Source of the DNA: Hericium rajendrae
Lineage: Eukaryota > Basidiomycota > Agaricomycetes > Russulales > Hericiaceae
DNA length: 64,000 nt
Assembly (NCBI GenBank): GCA_033439255.1
Contig: JAVRDV010000016.1
Coordinates: forward strand, 620,001-684,000
Direction: 5' to 3'
Shown: one piece after another, positions 11,901 through 22,038 of the stretch
Layout of the letters: each line of letters starts with the position of its first letter
How positions within the stretch are numbered: position 1 is the stretch's first letter
Translations under genes and position numbers: made by a program
Notes under the pieces: generated by a model
Told to the model about the DNA's origin: nothing
What the model saw: only the letters and a program-made list of their open reading frames with translations
Databases searched by the model: none

Positions 11901-12462
11901 TTGAGTGATAACGCGCTTGCTCTGAATCTGACGTCGCATATCCGGCATTGTTGTATACACCAGGACCCATCGACGAATGCTTCGCTAGCTGGAAGGTGTG
12001 CGAAGGTCTCGCGGAAGATGGGCGCCAGGAGGTCGGCCCGGATCCGCCATGATCTGCGCTGGCATCCTGCAACAAGTCATGAGGCGATTTGCTCTTCTGC
12101 CGGGCCAGAGACACGAATGTAGCCAGATCCTTCAGAGAACGACGGTGTTCGCGCTTTTTCTGGCTAGTCTGGCTATCCTGGCGTGTGAACTCGAGTGGTG
12201 CGGGCGTGGGTGGTGAGATAGTCGATGGTGGGACGGCACTCGTGCGTGGACCAATTGGCAGGAAAGCATGTACACCTCCACTCGTATTGGTCGGTCGAGT
12301 GCGATCCCGCAAGACAGAGAGAGGCGCAAATGGGTCTGTAGGGTCTGGTTCAGGGTAGCGAACGGAGTAGGGAAACGGGGGTACGGGTTTGCGCTTCACG
12401 CGCGAATGCGCGCGATGGGTATCTTGACTCTGTAAAACCGACGTGGCCTGTGAGTGAGACAT
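8926..12462 (-). CDS. Long disordered protein with C-terminal AhpC/TSA (peroxiredoxin-like) domain
   Basis: ATG at 12462-12460. The first ~600 residues are Ser/Pro/Thr/Arg-rich and almost surely disordered, followed by Pro-rich repeats (SRTTSPLPETPTPRS and similar). Then comes a thioredoxin-fold domain of the PRXL2/AhpC-TSA type: ENGLRVPFGEIW, VVVFIRHFWCPLCQDYL with a CPLC redox motif, KLAIVGCGSYGLLKSYR, FYTDPTAKLHDILGMTR, MVVKNALRV, CVYAHRMRTARSHAPIGDVL. A 54-nt intron lies after SYR, and another near 9583-9540. The tail is acidic, and in another frame continues CEHGNQELVLRDAG...VRAVDLVWDS. Three frame changes are needed: near 10705 (CCC), at the five-C run 9700-9704, and between about 9150 and 9235. 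If the last is real, the stop moves from 8926 to 8981. Substrate unknown; disulfide reductase or peroxidase activity is inferred only from the CPLC fold. Confidence 0.7.
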
Positions 12463-13189
12463 GAGGTGAGGAGAATAAGTAGGATATTAAAATAGTCTTG
12501 AAGTCGTGGCTGATGAGTTGATGTTGGAGGGACCGAGGTTGGACTCGGTAGCGTGAGCGCGGTGGGGTTACGGGCCCTGGAGCGGGCAAGGATCGGGTTG
12601 AAGAGGCAGATAAATAGCCCTGCAACGTTGTTACATGGCCGTAGAAGGCGACGAAGCCACGCTTTATACGCATGGCCGTAAGCATTCCAGCACAGAAACA
12701 GCATGGCCCAGCAGGCACACGGTCAACAATGCGGTCGATCCTATCGGGCAGGTCTCTTGTTTGGTTTTCAAACTCAGCGACTCGCGTTGGACCCGCCGCT
12801 TCATAACAACAACACTTGACAACGCTTGCTGTTCCGCAAAGTCATCAGCCTATCCTCCGTGACCACCGTCAGTAACTTGAATAAGAGATGCATTGGCTCG
12901 CGTTTCACGCCAGGATTCATTTGACCGTGGAGCGCATCAAGTCCGTTGTCAATGCTTCTCACCGCAGCCCGCCGATGTACAGCTCTCAATGATTACCCAG
13001 CCATCCCGACTTGACCGCAAGCTTTCCTCTTTGACGAGGGTACACATAATACGTATACATGAAGATTGTCATCACGGCCCTCATATCATTGAATAGCTGT
13101 ACAGCTTGTTATCATGGGGGAATCCATATTTTGAGACTAGCCTTGATTTGGACCGGGACACGGACAGCGCGGATACGAGTGCTGGCCAT
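12463..13189. other. Intergenic, no gene seen
   Basis: About 730 bp between two minus-strand genes: the upstream region of the AhpC-domain gene and the 3' flank of the next gene. Only short, unconvincing open frames are present on either strand. Confidence 0.5.
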
Positions 13190-14167
13190 TCACAGAATCT
13201 CTTGTATTTCAGAATCCTGTCCTTCTCCCTGCTTATTAAAGAAGCTAGGAGAAACGTAGATCTCCATAACCGTCGCCCGAACCTCGTAGAGTTCCAATCT
13301 CTCCTTTCCAGTGCGCTCCCCGTCCATGTACTCGATGCGGTCCGTCCGGACACTGCTCGGGACCGGCTCCAATTTCATTTTGGCTCCCCATACGTGGCCC
13401 TCATCCCAAACTGTCTTCTCCAGTGGCTCGAGCGGCCCATCGTCGTTTGCGCGCTGAATAAATGTCCGCGTCCACTTTCCTGCCCACTCGCCCGTGTGAT
13501 GCTCCGCGTCGGGCTCCAGGTCCTCGTCCGGCTCATCGCCGCTGCTCTCCGCCTCGAGCCCGTCCTCCACTGCCGCGCGGTGCAGCTCGAGATCCGGCAT
13601 GCCGAGGTACACGATGGAGGCGCGCGACGGTTCGCTGGGCGCGATGGTGGGCTCCTCCTGCAGGACGAGCTCAAACGGCAGCTCCTCCTTGATCTCGATG
13701 CCGTCGCTCCGGTCGAACGTCGCGGTGAACGCGGACTTGCCGTGCTCTGGCACGGGGCGGTGCACGAGCAGAAGCGGGTCCTGCTCGTCCGCGTCCCCGA
13801 AGATCGCGCCCTCGTATGTTTGCGTCGAGCTGAGGGTGCCGATGTACGTCGAGCGCGAATAGACGAATCGGATGGGTTTGCCCTGTTTAGCTTTGTATAC
13901 GAAGGCCTGGTGCTCGTGGGACCAGCCTGTAGGTGTGAGAGGGGTAGACGCACGAATGGCATTGATGTATTGTGCGTAATATTCGGGGCTGTCGTCTCCG
14001 CTCCGGGCGACAGGTGTCCCTTGCCAGCGCAGAGCCGAGAAACATAAAGGTTCTGAGGGTAGTGGGGGTTCTTCCGCCTGTTCTATCTTCGCTTTCTTCT
14101 CGGGGTGTTCTGGTTCCTCTACATCTTCCACCACGGTGATGTGACGTTTCTCGTCCAACTCGGTCAT
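13190..14167 (-). CDS. Acidic protein of unknown function, intronless
   Basis: A single open frame. I prefer the start MTELDEKRH at 14167 over one eight codons upstream, because the upstream part looks like leader. About 325 residues: an acidic, Lys/Glu/Pro-rich N-terminus (residues 1-45), a central part with SALRWQGTPVARSGDDSPEY, GWSHEHQAFVYKAKQGKPIRFV and STQTYEGAIFGDADEQDPLL, then Glu/Asp-rich blocks (ESSGDEPDEDLEPDAE) and a C-terminal half with WAGKWTRTFIQRANDDGPLE and KTVWDEGHVWGAKMKLEP. The opposite strand also has a 313-codon open frame, but it is Leu/Arg/Val-rich with the composition of an antisense shadow. I recognise no family; no signal peptide or membrane segment is visible. Absence of introns is unusual among its neighbours. 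Confidence 0.65.
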   Translation of the reverse strand: MTELDEKRHITVVEDVEEPEHPEKKAKIEQAEEPPLPSEPLCFSALRWQGTPVARSGDDSPEYYAQYINAIRASTPLTPTGWSHEHQAFVYKAKQGKPIRFVYSRSTYIGTLSSTQTYEGAIFGDADEQDPLLLVHRPVPEHGKSAFTATFDRSDGIEIKEELPFELVLQEEPTIAPSEPSRASIVYLGMPDLELHRAAVEDGLEAESSGDEPDEDLEPDAEHHTGEWAGKWTRTFIQRANDDGPLEPLEKTVWDEGHVWGAKMKLEPVPSSVRTDRIEYMDGERTGKERLELYEVRATVMEIYVSPSFFNKQGEGQDSEIQEIL

Positions 14168-14494
14168 GGTCCCTGTGAGTCTGACGCACAAAACCTAAAA
14201 AAAACGCAATCCTTCAGTGGATCTCTTGACTACAATGCTTGCTAAACACACCTGCTAGTGAGAGTGCAGTCCAAGGCTCGAGACATCAATGTGATAGCTC
14301 CTGGCAGTGAGTAGGACCTAGATCCTGTGCAAAAGCGCCTGTGGTAAGTTAACAGGTTTGTAGAAAATCAATATTTTGTGGGTTCATGACGTCATATACA
14401 TTATGTTACACGTTATTTTAGTTGGATATTGTTCAGACCGACATCCTCCCATCGTCCTCGGGTAGCAGCACTCCAAGCTATACATATCAATAAA
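14168..14494. other. Intergenic, AT-rich spacer
   Basis: 327 bp between two minus-strand genes: the upstream region of the acidic protein gene and the 3' flank of the MFS gene. It contains AT-rich tracts and a short A-run next to the upstream start. No gene or repeat seen. Confidence 0.5.
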
Positions 14495-16359
14495 TTACAC
14501 CTTCTCTAGCGACTCGATACTGACATCATCGTCGCATCGCCCAGAGTCCGTCCGACTTCGATCTCTCCGGTGGATGTATAACGCAGCGGCCAAAAGCACG
14601 CAGGGAAGTGTATCCGTCACCTGAGTCGGCAACAAAGTCATCAAAATGCTAATGGTTCTGTAAGACAAAACAGAAAGCATACCGAAGCGAAGACGACGCC
14701 TTTCCACCAGGCATAGGTGGCGCCCAAGACGGCGCCGGAAATTGGAGGGCCAATTAGACACGCGACGCCGACGGGTACCACTGCCATGCCCATTCGTTTG
14801 CTGGAAAATTGTCTCAGCGAACTGATGAAGAACGAACAGTTTCTAGACATACCCTTTGTCTGTGCCCGAGGGAGTCAGCGCATCGATGACTGGCAGGTAC
14901 ATAGCCACGCCTATAATCCGTGATGAGTAAAGTAGAGCAAAGGGACTTGTGATGGAACTCACTGGCTCCGAAGAAGAAACCATAGCTAGCAGGGATCAAT
15001 TCGTAAGGATGGTGCAAAGATTGGAAGAAGATTCGACTTACAAAATGACGAAAAGAACGAGCCCCGCAGGCGTCGCACACCCGAGCATCGCAAATCCTGC
15101 AAGACCTGAACAAGTTCGGACGGAGGCGTGAGTACATCGTATTCAAGAGGCATAGAAGGGGGACGACGGACCTCCAATTGTCGCGCAGGGAACGAATACC
15201 TCCATCCGACCCCATGTATCTGCCAGCCAGTTCGGCACCACTCGCCCCACCACACTCGCCGCATTCATGATCGCAAGCGAGTAGAACGCGAGATTCTCCT
15301 CAATCCCGTGCCGCCTCGCAAACAGTTGCACATAGAATGCGGGGAAATACATGCCCAGCGACGCGACGAAGCCCCAGACCACGGTGAAGACGTAGGGGGT
15401 ATCAGTAAATGTGGTGCGCGGGGCGGACACGGGGCGGGGCGGCGTGGGCGGGACGAAGACGAGGAGGTTGCCGAGGATGAAGAGCGCGAGACAGACGAAG
15501 GCTGTGATGCGGGTACTCCAGACGAAGCCGAGCGGGCCGTGGAGGATGGTGTTGAGAAGAATGGAGAGGAATATGCCGCCTATTGATGCACCAGAGTCAA
15601 CGAGGCCCTAGAAATACTTCGTATTAGAAACTTTGCTTGCTCTATCACGGGAGACGAGACTGACCATCGCCAATGCCCGCTGGGACCGAAAATGGTGCGA
15701 CACGACTGCAGATGCAGGAATGTAGAGTATGCCGATGCCCGCACCCATCCCTACACCTTGTGCTAGAAATACTTGATAGTATTGACCCGGCTTTGCAAGG
15801 GAGAGTAGAAAGAAGCTGCGTCACGTTTAGAAGTGTACCGGCGACACAGCAAGCTGGTGACTTGCCTGATTGTGAACAACAAACATCCTGCAATATTTGC
15901 GGCTCGGATATAACCAAGATCGAACAGTTTACCTCCCAATGGACCCAGTATCAATTCCAAGAATATCTGCACTCCTCCTATCCAACTGATCGCAGAAGCA
16001 GAGTGGCCATTTAACCAATTCATCGAATAATAGTCTTGGTAAACGCCGAATGCTGAAGTCTTCAAGGCACATGTGAGTCAACATCTGAAGTGCGGCACCG
16101 AATGAACGGCATGAACAAGCCTACCATGCCAACGGAACAGGACAGTATGAGCCATGCACCGAGGACTGGGTCAACAGTCAGCCTGCAAGATCCATACTTC
16201 AGTGCAGACGATCTCGGACCACTCACCAGTACTCCATGCGCGCCAACGGCCTAGAGGATAGTCTTCGGTGAACGGCTCTGGTGTAGGAGAAAGCTCTGCC
16301 GTGTCTGGTTCAGACACACTGCTCTGCGTGATACTGGCGTTATCGTATATAGTGGGCAT
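14495..16359 (-). CDS. MFS transporter, monocarboxylate (MCT) type
   Basis: Multi-exon minus-strand gene, start at 16359 (MPTIYDNASITQSSVSEPD), stop at 14497-14495. A Ser/Pro/Glu-rich cytosolic N-terminus precedes about twelve membrane segments. Diagnostic stretches of the monocarboxylate/riboflavin-transporter branch of the major facilitator superfamily are FGVYQDYYSMNWLNGHSASA (segment 1-2 loop), IGGVQIFLELILGPLGGKLFD, GVGMGAGIGILYIPASAVVS, and the segment 7-8 region VVWGFVASLGMYFPAFYVQ followed by AIMNAASVVGRVVPNWLAD. The late exons carry GVACLIGPPISGAVLGATYA. Introns are short. The family moves monocarboxylates or related small acids across the plasma membrane, but fungal members are hard to assign a substrate. 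No neighbour suggests one. All exon joins look in phase. Confidence 0.85.
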
Positions 16360-18207
16360 TTTGATGAAGAGAGTGGGTCGGGGGGTGGGTGACGGAAAAA
16401 TACCTAATAATTGCCTTCTTTTATATTGCTCTTGGACTGCCCTGGGCGCGGGGAACCATGATAATCAGGCGCCTGCCATGTCGTTCTCTGTCGCTTGAGC
16501 GAGTCATGCGCGACAGGACTACCCGTAGACTCCGGAGGCTCAGTTCCACTGTCCAGGCGACGTCCATTTTCTACGGAGAAATGGGATTGGTGTGCTCATA
16601 CGAAGAACTTACGAAAAAGGATATTCGGCGTCATTTTTGACGCGCGGAATACTGCAGTCCGAGGCGGAGAGCGCGATACTGTCAGATTGAAGCAGGTACG
16701 TAGGCAGGGCAAAGCGCTGGTGTCGATGCTGGCGCGGAAGATACACGAGATCCGGAAGGGGAAAGCCTATCGTAGATCCAAGCTTCGTGCGCGCTTTCGT
16801 CGGGCGCTCGGCGCCATTGCGAGGTGAGAAATGGAGCCCAGTTCGGCAGGTACCTGCAGCACAGCGCGATGGTGACGTCGTAGGCTAACTGACAGATATA
16901 ACAGCAAAATCCTCATAGACCTCCTACCTGTTCCAAGATGCACGGGCCCCTGTATGAGTCAGTTGGAGACGCGGAAAACTGGTGTCAGTTCAAGAGAAGC
17001 CTTGAGACCGACGAAGCTGGAAGACTGATGTCATGGGTATCATAAACTCCCACCTATCATTCGAAGCGCTTTTACTCGCGATTCCATATGATGCTTGTTG
17101 TGCAAGCGCTTGCCGCGGGCTTTTCTACCTACGACCGCGGTCTTTCTCTTTACTTCACTGATGGACATTCCCCGTTGTCCATGTGGTTGGGCGCCTTGGA
17201 TAAATGGAAGGATGAGGCGATGGTGACACGGGGCTCGCAAAGAATGAGACGTACCGACATGGCACTGGATAGTGGTTCCAAAAGAAAAGGAGGGCCGGCA
17301 ATGGGCACTGGACGAAGTGACCATAAGACCCGCCGAATTGAAGACAGCAGGTATACCGGTTATAGGCAATGCCACATAACGTTGTGTAGTACAGTGCGTA
17401 GATAGTCGATCAGACCGTTACGACCTCATGATATCAGGACACCTCCAAGTAACTTCCAGCGACGCTGCGAAAGTAAAACTAAAAAGGTGGTGTCCGTAGT
17501 GGCGAGGATTAACAAGTTGTCCTACTTACCGACACGGCATCCTACCGCAGAAAGAAGGATTTCTTGCATGAAGGGCTCAACCCCAAGATGCACATGCTGG
17601 AAATAGACGATCAGCCGTCTCAGGAAGATATAAAAGTCCTCCGTTCCTATCAGCAGTTCCAGCTTGTTCACCAGCCATGATGGCCTTCCAGTCTAGATGA
17701 AATCCAGCGCGGAAAATGGCCCATGCCATAACTCTGGGCGTTCGGAGCATCCGATGAGCAGACACTGAAGAAGAGTGGGCGCTAGTGAATATCGCCAAGT
17801 TGACCTCATCCTGTCAAGCTCGACTTCGACTCAACAGACGACATCGACGTTGAAGTAGAGACGATGAACATATCGGCAAAGCCCGAAGCGCTCTGAAGGC
17901 GCTCGCTTGCTGTTGGGCGCTTTCTGGTTTCGCATCTAGGCGCCTAACCGCGACGACCCCCGTCCATACGGCAGTAGGTTGCATACTTATCACTTGCATC
18001 ACTGAGCGAGCTAATGATGGTGTGAGTTATTCGACCTTTGGTTGCCACACTCTTGTTGAAACCTGAGCAACAGCTGACTTCAGAGCATCGAAGTGACTTG
18101 CCGTCGCATTCTCGAGCTTCAGCTGCTGCATCAAGGTACTGTCAATACCTGCATTTGAAGACTAGCCCACTCCCCGGCCTCGCTGAGAATTGGAGCCGAT
18201 TCGACCG
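16360..18207. other. 1.85 kb gene-poor region between MFS gene and NPR3
   Basis: Upstream region of two divergent genes. Open frames of 60-110 codons occur on both strands (for example 17088-17405 plus and 17375-17040 minus, which overlap antiparallel), but none shows a motif, splice pattern or composition I can support. The last 200 bp is the NPR3 promoter. No repeat or transposon end was recognised. Confidence 0.45.
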
Positions 18208-20771
18208 ATGGCTGAAACGTTGCTCGCAATCGTGCTGGTGACATCCTCCGCGAAAGGCAGCAGTCTCGTCTGCCGATGGCCGCCTTCCCCCCAGTCGACC
18301 CCGCGCCTCTCTCGTCCCAGACGTACCCAGTCAGACCCCTTTGACCTATATGACAATCCTTGGCGCGCAGCACACCTGTCGGATATGACTGCAAGCGAAC
18401 GCGACAACTTACGCGCACAGACGGAACTCGATGAAGGGGCGTATGTGTGGCAGCGCGCGACCACGGCTCGCGACAGATCTGTGTCCTTCACGCATCCAGC
18501 CTCGCATTCTGCATCTGGGCGGACGTCTCCGGTGAAGGATGGGGCATATGAATACGACGACAAGGAGGACGCGCCGCTGAAGGACGACTATGATGATCTT
18601 CTGGGATTCTCCGCCGACTTCCTCTCGAGCATGCTATCACCGCAGCGTGCGCTCTGCCACCAGAAGTTTGAGCTCGTGGTCGACGATCTCTGCTTTATCG
18701 GCCACCCCGTTTGCGCGGAAGTAGGCGGCACATGGCGATTCAAGCCCGAAGTGCGGCAAAACACCCGCGGCAGAGGATCGAAGAAGAGGCAGCCGTCCGG
18801 CGAGGAGTTGTCTGTCTCACAGGAGCTGGAATCTCCAGGCTCGCGTATCCATTCTTTGCCGCCCGTGCAAGAGTCCGCTTGGCTCCATACTTTCCATGTC
18901 GTGTTCGTGCACGATCTCCCCGACACGTCGTCATCTGCCTCGGGAAACATCGAGAAATACTTCGACGTGATATACGAGCAAATAGCGTTCACGCTCACAG
19001 CCGTGCTTTTCCAAGAACAGGTCCTCTCTAACTTCGTGGAGAGCGAATGCGAGACCCTCGGTGCTCTGAAAGACGAATGCGCCGCAAAAGGTCAGTCCAT
19101 CACCATATCTCACATGATGGACATCGTAGATAAGCTATATTGCAGGTAAACCGCTCGAGGAGTATATGTCTTCTGCGCTCAAAGTCTCTTCCATCGCATC
19201 GGCCATGAAGACTCTCTACGAGGCGATCAAGTCCCGATCGCTCGCAAACCTCACGATTCACAGCCTTTCCCTCGAACTTCAATTACCGCCCTATCTTGAC
19301 TCGCTTCTGCACAGTGAGGACGACCTCGAGTCAGGAGAACTGACTTATCAAGGGGACGGAATGGCTAGAGAGCATAATCCATGGGGCCGAGAACTGAGCT
19401 TCGCATGGAGACTGCCCAGCCTGGATCCGTGGAAGAGCCTGCTTCTACTGGAAACAGAGGATAATAGCGATGTGTATATGAGTTTGAGGAACTCCAATAT
19501 ACGCGACGAAGATCGCCTGCTGGCTGAGCAGTTGATCAAGTTCTTGGAGATGGCCGACGTTACGCTCTCGTGTGTATTCTCTGGGGTTATGTGTACTTGC
19601 ACGTTAACGAACGGGTTTCCGCAGGTTCGTCGACATGTCGAGTTTACTGGATTGGGACCTCGAGACCCAAGTTTTCCCATCGTGCGGTGGCTCATACATC
19701 ACAGACGAGCAAAGATCGTCGATATTGTTCATCGCGAGTTGAAGACGGTGTTCACACTGCCCAGCAAATTCGAGGCACCGTAAGTTCGATATGAATTGCT
19801 CAAATCCGCCTCTTTATTAACTTGCATTCTGTGTCAGATTGAAAGAGCTATCTGCTGAATTCAAACAAGCATTTCCTCATTCTTCCGTCCCATCTCTGCC
19901 AAAACTTCTGGCTACCATTTCGACCTCATCAACCAATCATTTTTATGGAACAGTAGTAAAGACCAAGGATCTCCTGCCCATTTACTTGGATGTTGTCCTA
20001 TGGATGCTCAAAAGAGATCTCTTAGTCACACTCCATCTTAGAGTCCGCATTGTCGTCCCCGCGGAGCTGAAGGAGCGCGCGCGAAGCAAGTGGAGAACGA
20101 GGCGGAGGCAACGAAGGAAGAGTTTTGGAAAGGCCAGAAACCGCATTCTGCAGGAGGAGAAAGATGTCGACGCCGACGAGGAAAAGCCCCTCGACATGCT
20201 CTTCGGATCGCCGAAGTGGCTGCCGCTCTCTCCGAAGGGCGCGCGCGAGCGTGCGCGGCGCAGATCCACATCGCAGGAGAGTGAAAGCAGCGACCTCGTG
20301 AATTCTCACATCCCGGAGGAAGGTCCCGAGCTGGAAGAGGAGAATGACGCGGAGGAAAAGGATGGGGATGACGAGACTGGGAAGGAGGATGAGGAGTTGG
20401 GGAGCGAGAAGGACGATCGTTTCCCATCGGTGATTATAGATCCGGGTCGGGCGACCGTGGTGGAGAAGCTGTGGTTGAGGAGATGTCAGAGGGCAAGAAT
20501 GAGATACTCGCCAGGAGATTCCAGCAGTCAGTTGATTCATACCTCGTACCGAGCATCGCTGACGTGGCGGATAGGATCAACCAGTTCTTCGATGGAAAGT
20601 GCACGGACGATGAGATTCTGTACAGAGCGGAAATCTCGAGGAAGCAGCTGCGTGAAGTCCTGCATCACTACGATGAATATGTAAGTGGTATTTGCGACGC
20701 AGGAAGTCTGCATCTGACGATGACTCTAGCTCAGACATTTATGCATCCGTCGTGAGAGACGAGAAATATAA
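18208..20771 (+). CDS. NPR3: Npr3, nitrogen permease regulator 3 (SEACIT/GATOR1 subunit)
   Basis: Npr3 forms SEACIT (GATOR1) with Npr2 and Iml1 and inhibits TORC1 at the vacuole under amino-acid shortage. Start chosen at MAETLLAIVLVTSSAKGSSL (18208), the family's usual beginning. Further motifs: LLGFSADFLSSMLSP, FELVVDDLCFIGHPVC, WLHTFHVVFVHDLPD, VIYEQIAFTLTAVLFQEQ, WDLETQVFP then WLIHHRRAKIVDIVHRELKT, and the C-terminal INQFFDGKCTDDEILYRAEI and REVLHHYDEY. Introns are seen near 19091-19145 and 19573-19624, after 19782, at about 20523-20570, and before the last exon (ending 20771). A long acidic insert lies around 20280-20420. Two conserved joins need one extra base: TTTTCCC at 19676-19678 and GAGG near 20480. 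It converges on FRA10AC1 with 136 bp between stops. Confidence 0.88.
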
Positions 20772-20907
20772 AGTTATACTAGGATATATACACAGATGCT
20801 GGTGATGAACTTTGTACAGTACTTGGGGGACGCCGGTATCGACTTGAACTGCTCGAGCTACTGAGCTGCAACTTCGTTCAGCATATCGAAAAACGTGTTG
20901 CATATCA

Positions 20908-21695
20908 TCATGGCGGGGGTGGTGATTTTGATCGTCGTCGTCGGTGCGATCCTTCCACATGCGATGATCGTCTGGGAGAACGAGATCGGGATCTTTGTCG
21001 AAAAGCGTCCGTGGAGTCTTCCTCCGCTCTGTCCTTTGACATCTTATCTCCTCTTCGACTGTGTCCCCTTCTTCCTCGTTCCTTGCTCTGTCTGTCGGAA
21101 CCTGCGTCTTCTTCTGGTGAAGTTTGAGAAGTATGCCCCTCCTCGCTTCCTCTTCCCGCGGAACGGCTCAGCCTCTCTTTCTCCTTGTTCCGCTTGTACA
21201 TTAGCTTTCTGACACAGTTGTCGCAAAGCACGACCTTGACCAGTGCATTCTTCGGCTCCCCATGCTCTTCGTATGCGAAGGGCAGCTCGAGTGTTTTCAG
21301 TGGAACAGCGCACGGTGCGTCCGGATCGTCAGAGGCGGCGTGGTGCCGGCAACGCGTGTTACCGCATGTCGTTTCTCCTGCACCGGCCAGGACCTCTGCT
21401 TCTGTTCGCCAACGAAGGGCAAACTGGATATGAGGCTTGAAAATCAGAAGGAACAGCAGTCATGTACACAACTACGTACATTGCCCGATTTGTAATGCTT
21501 GAGATCGCAGACGGCGAACTCGCGGAAGAGGCTGGAGTAGTACTTCTGCGCGAGCTGCTCATCCCAAGACGCATTCCTTGGGTCATCTGAACCCTCTTCT
21601 CGGAGGAATTTATGCGAAGCTTTCAGGATATCGAACTCTGTAGAGTATGATGCAGGTGCTGTTGATGTTGACGCACGGTTGTTGTACAGAGCCAT
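20908..21695 (-). CDS. FRA10AC1: FRA10AC1 family protein (spliceosome-associated)
   Basis: Homologue of human FRA10AC1, a nuclear protein found with late spliceosomes. Start at 21695 (MALYNNRAST), one intron with a GTACGT donor after KHYKSGN, stop at 20910-20908. The first exon has FDILKASHKFLREE and WDEQLAQKYYSSLFREFAVC. The second has FALRWRTEAEVLAGAGETT, then CGNTRCRHH and, after PFAYEEHGEPKNALVKVVLC, the pair CDNC, which together could bind zinc. The C-terminal tail (about 80 residues) is Arg/Ser/Glu-rich with RSRSRSPRRSS repeats, typical of splicing proteins. The family's central segment is complete. The exact acceptor of exon 2 is uncertain by a few codons. Confidence 0.87.
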
Positions 21696-22038
21696 TCGAC
21701 CTAGAGACGAGATATCTTTTGTTTAGATTCTGCAAATGGTCCGACGTTTTCGTGCTCGACTTACCCTCCGTCTTGTTTTCCGACTGACGAGGGGCCCGGG
21801 TTTCTGCTAGTGTGATGGTGTGTGAGAGGCTTGATATCAGACAAGCTTGTTATGGTTGGGTGTAGATAAGCGCGTGGCAAGATCTTATCTTTTCCTCTAC
21901 TTTCTTCCCCGCTTAGGCTTCAACGGCTTCACGGCTTCCCCACCCCAGCGTCTCTTTTCCTTTAACGGAGCATCGTCCGAGCAAGTTCCGTCCACACGCT
22001 GCAGACGTAACTTGTTCACCGACCACGACTACAGGCCC
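21696..22038 (+). promoter_or_regulatory. Shared upstream region of FRA10AC1 (-) and AVT3-type transporter (+)
   Basis: 343 bp between divergent start codons. The plus-strand side is pyrimidine-rich just before the transporter start (tttcctctactttcttcccc). No specific factor site identified. Confidence 0.4.

Noticed and set aside
11472-12122. 216-codon plus-strand open frame
   Set aside because: Antisense to the Ser/Pro-rich N-terminus of the AhpC-domain protein; no motif.
13106-14047. 313-codon plus-strand open frame
   Set aside because: Antisense to the acidic protein at 13190-14167; Leu/Arg/Val-rich shadow composition, while the minus strand has a coherent charged protein.
20690-20755. 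Unspliced NPR3 C-terminus ending TLAQTFMHPS
   Set aside because: A canonical GTAAGT donor and CTAG acceptor remove this segment; the spliced end (stop at 20771) follows the family's HHYDEY motif better.
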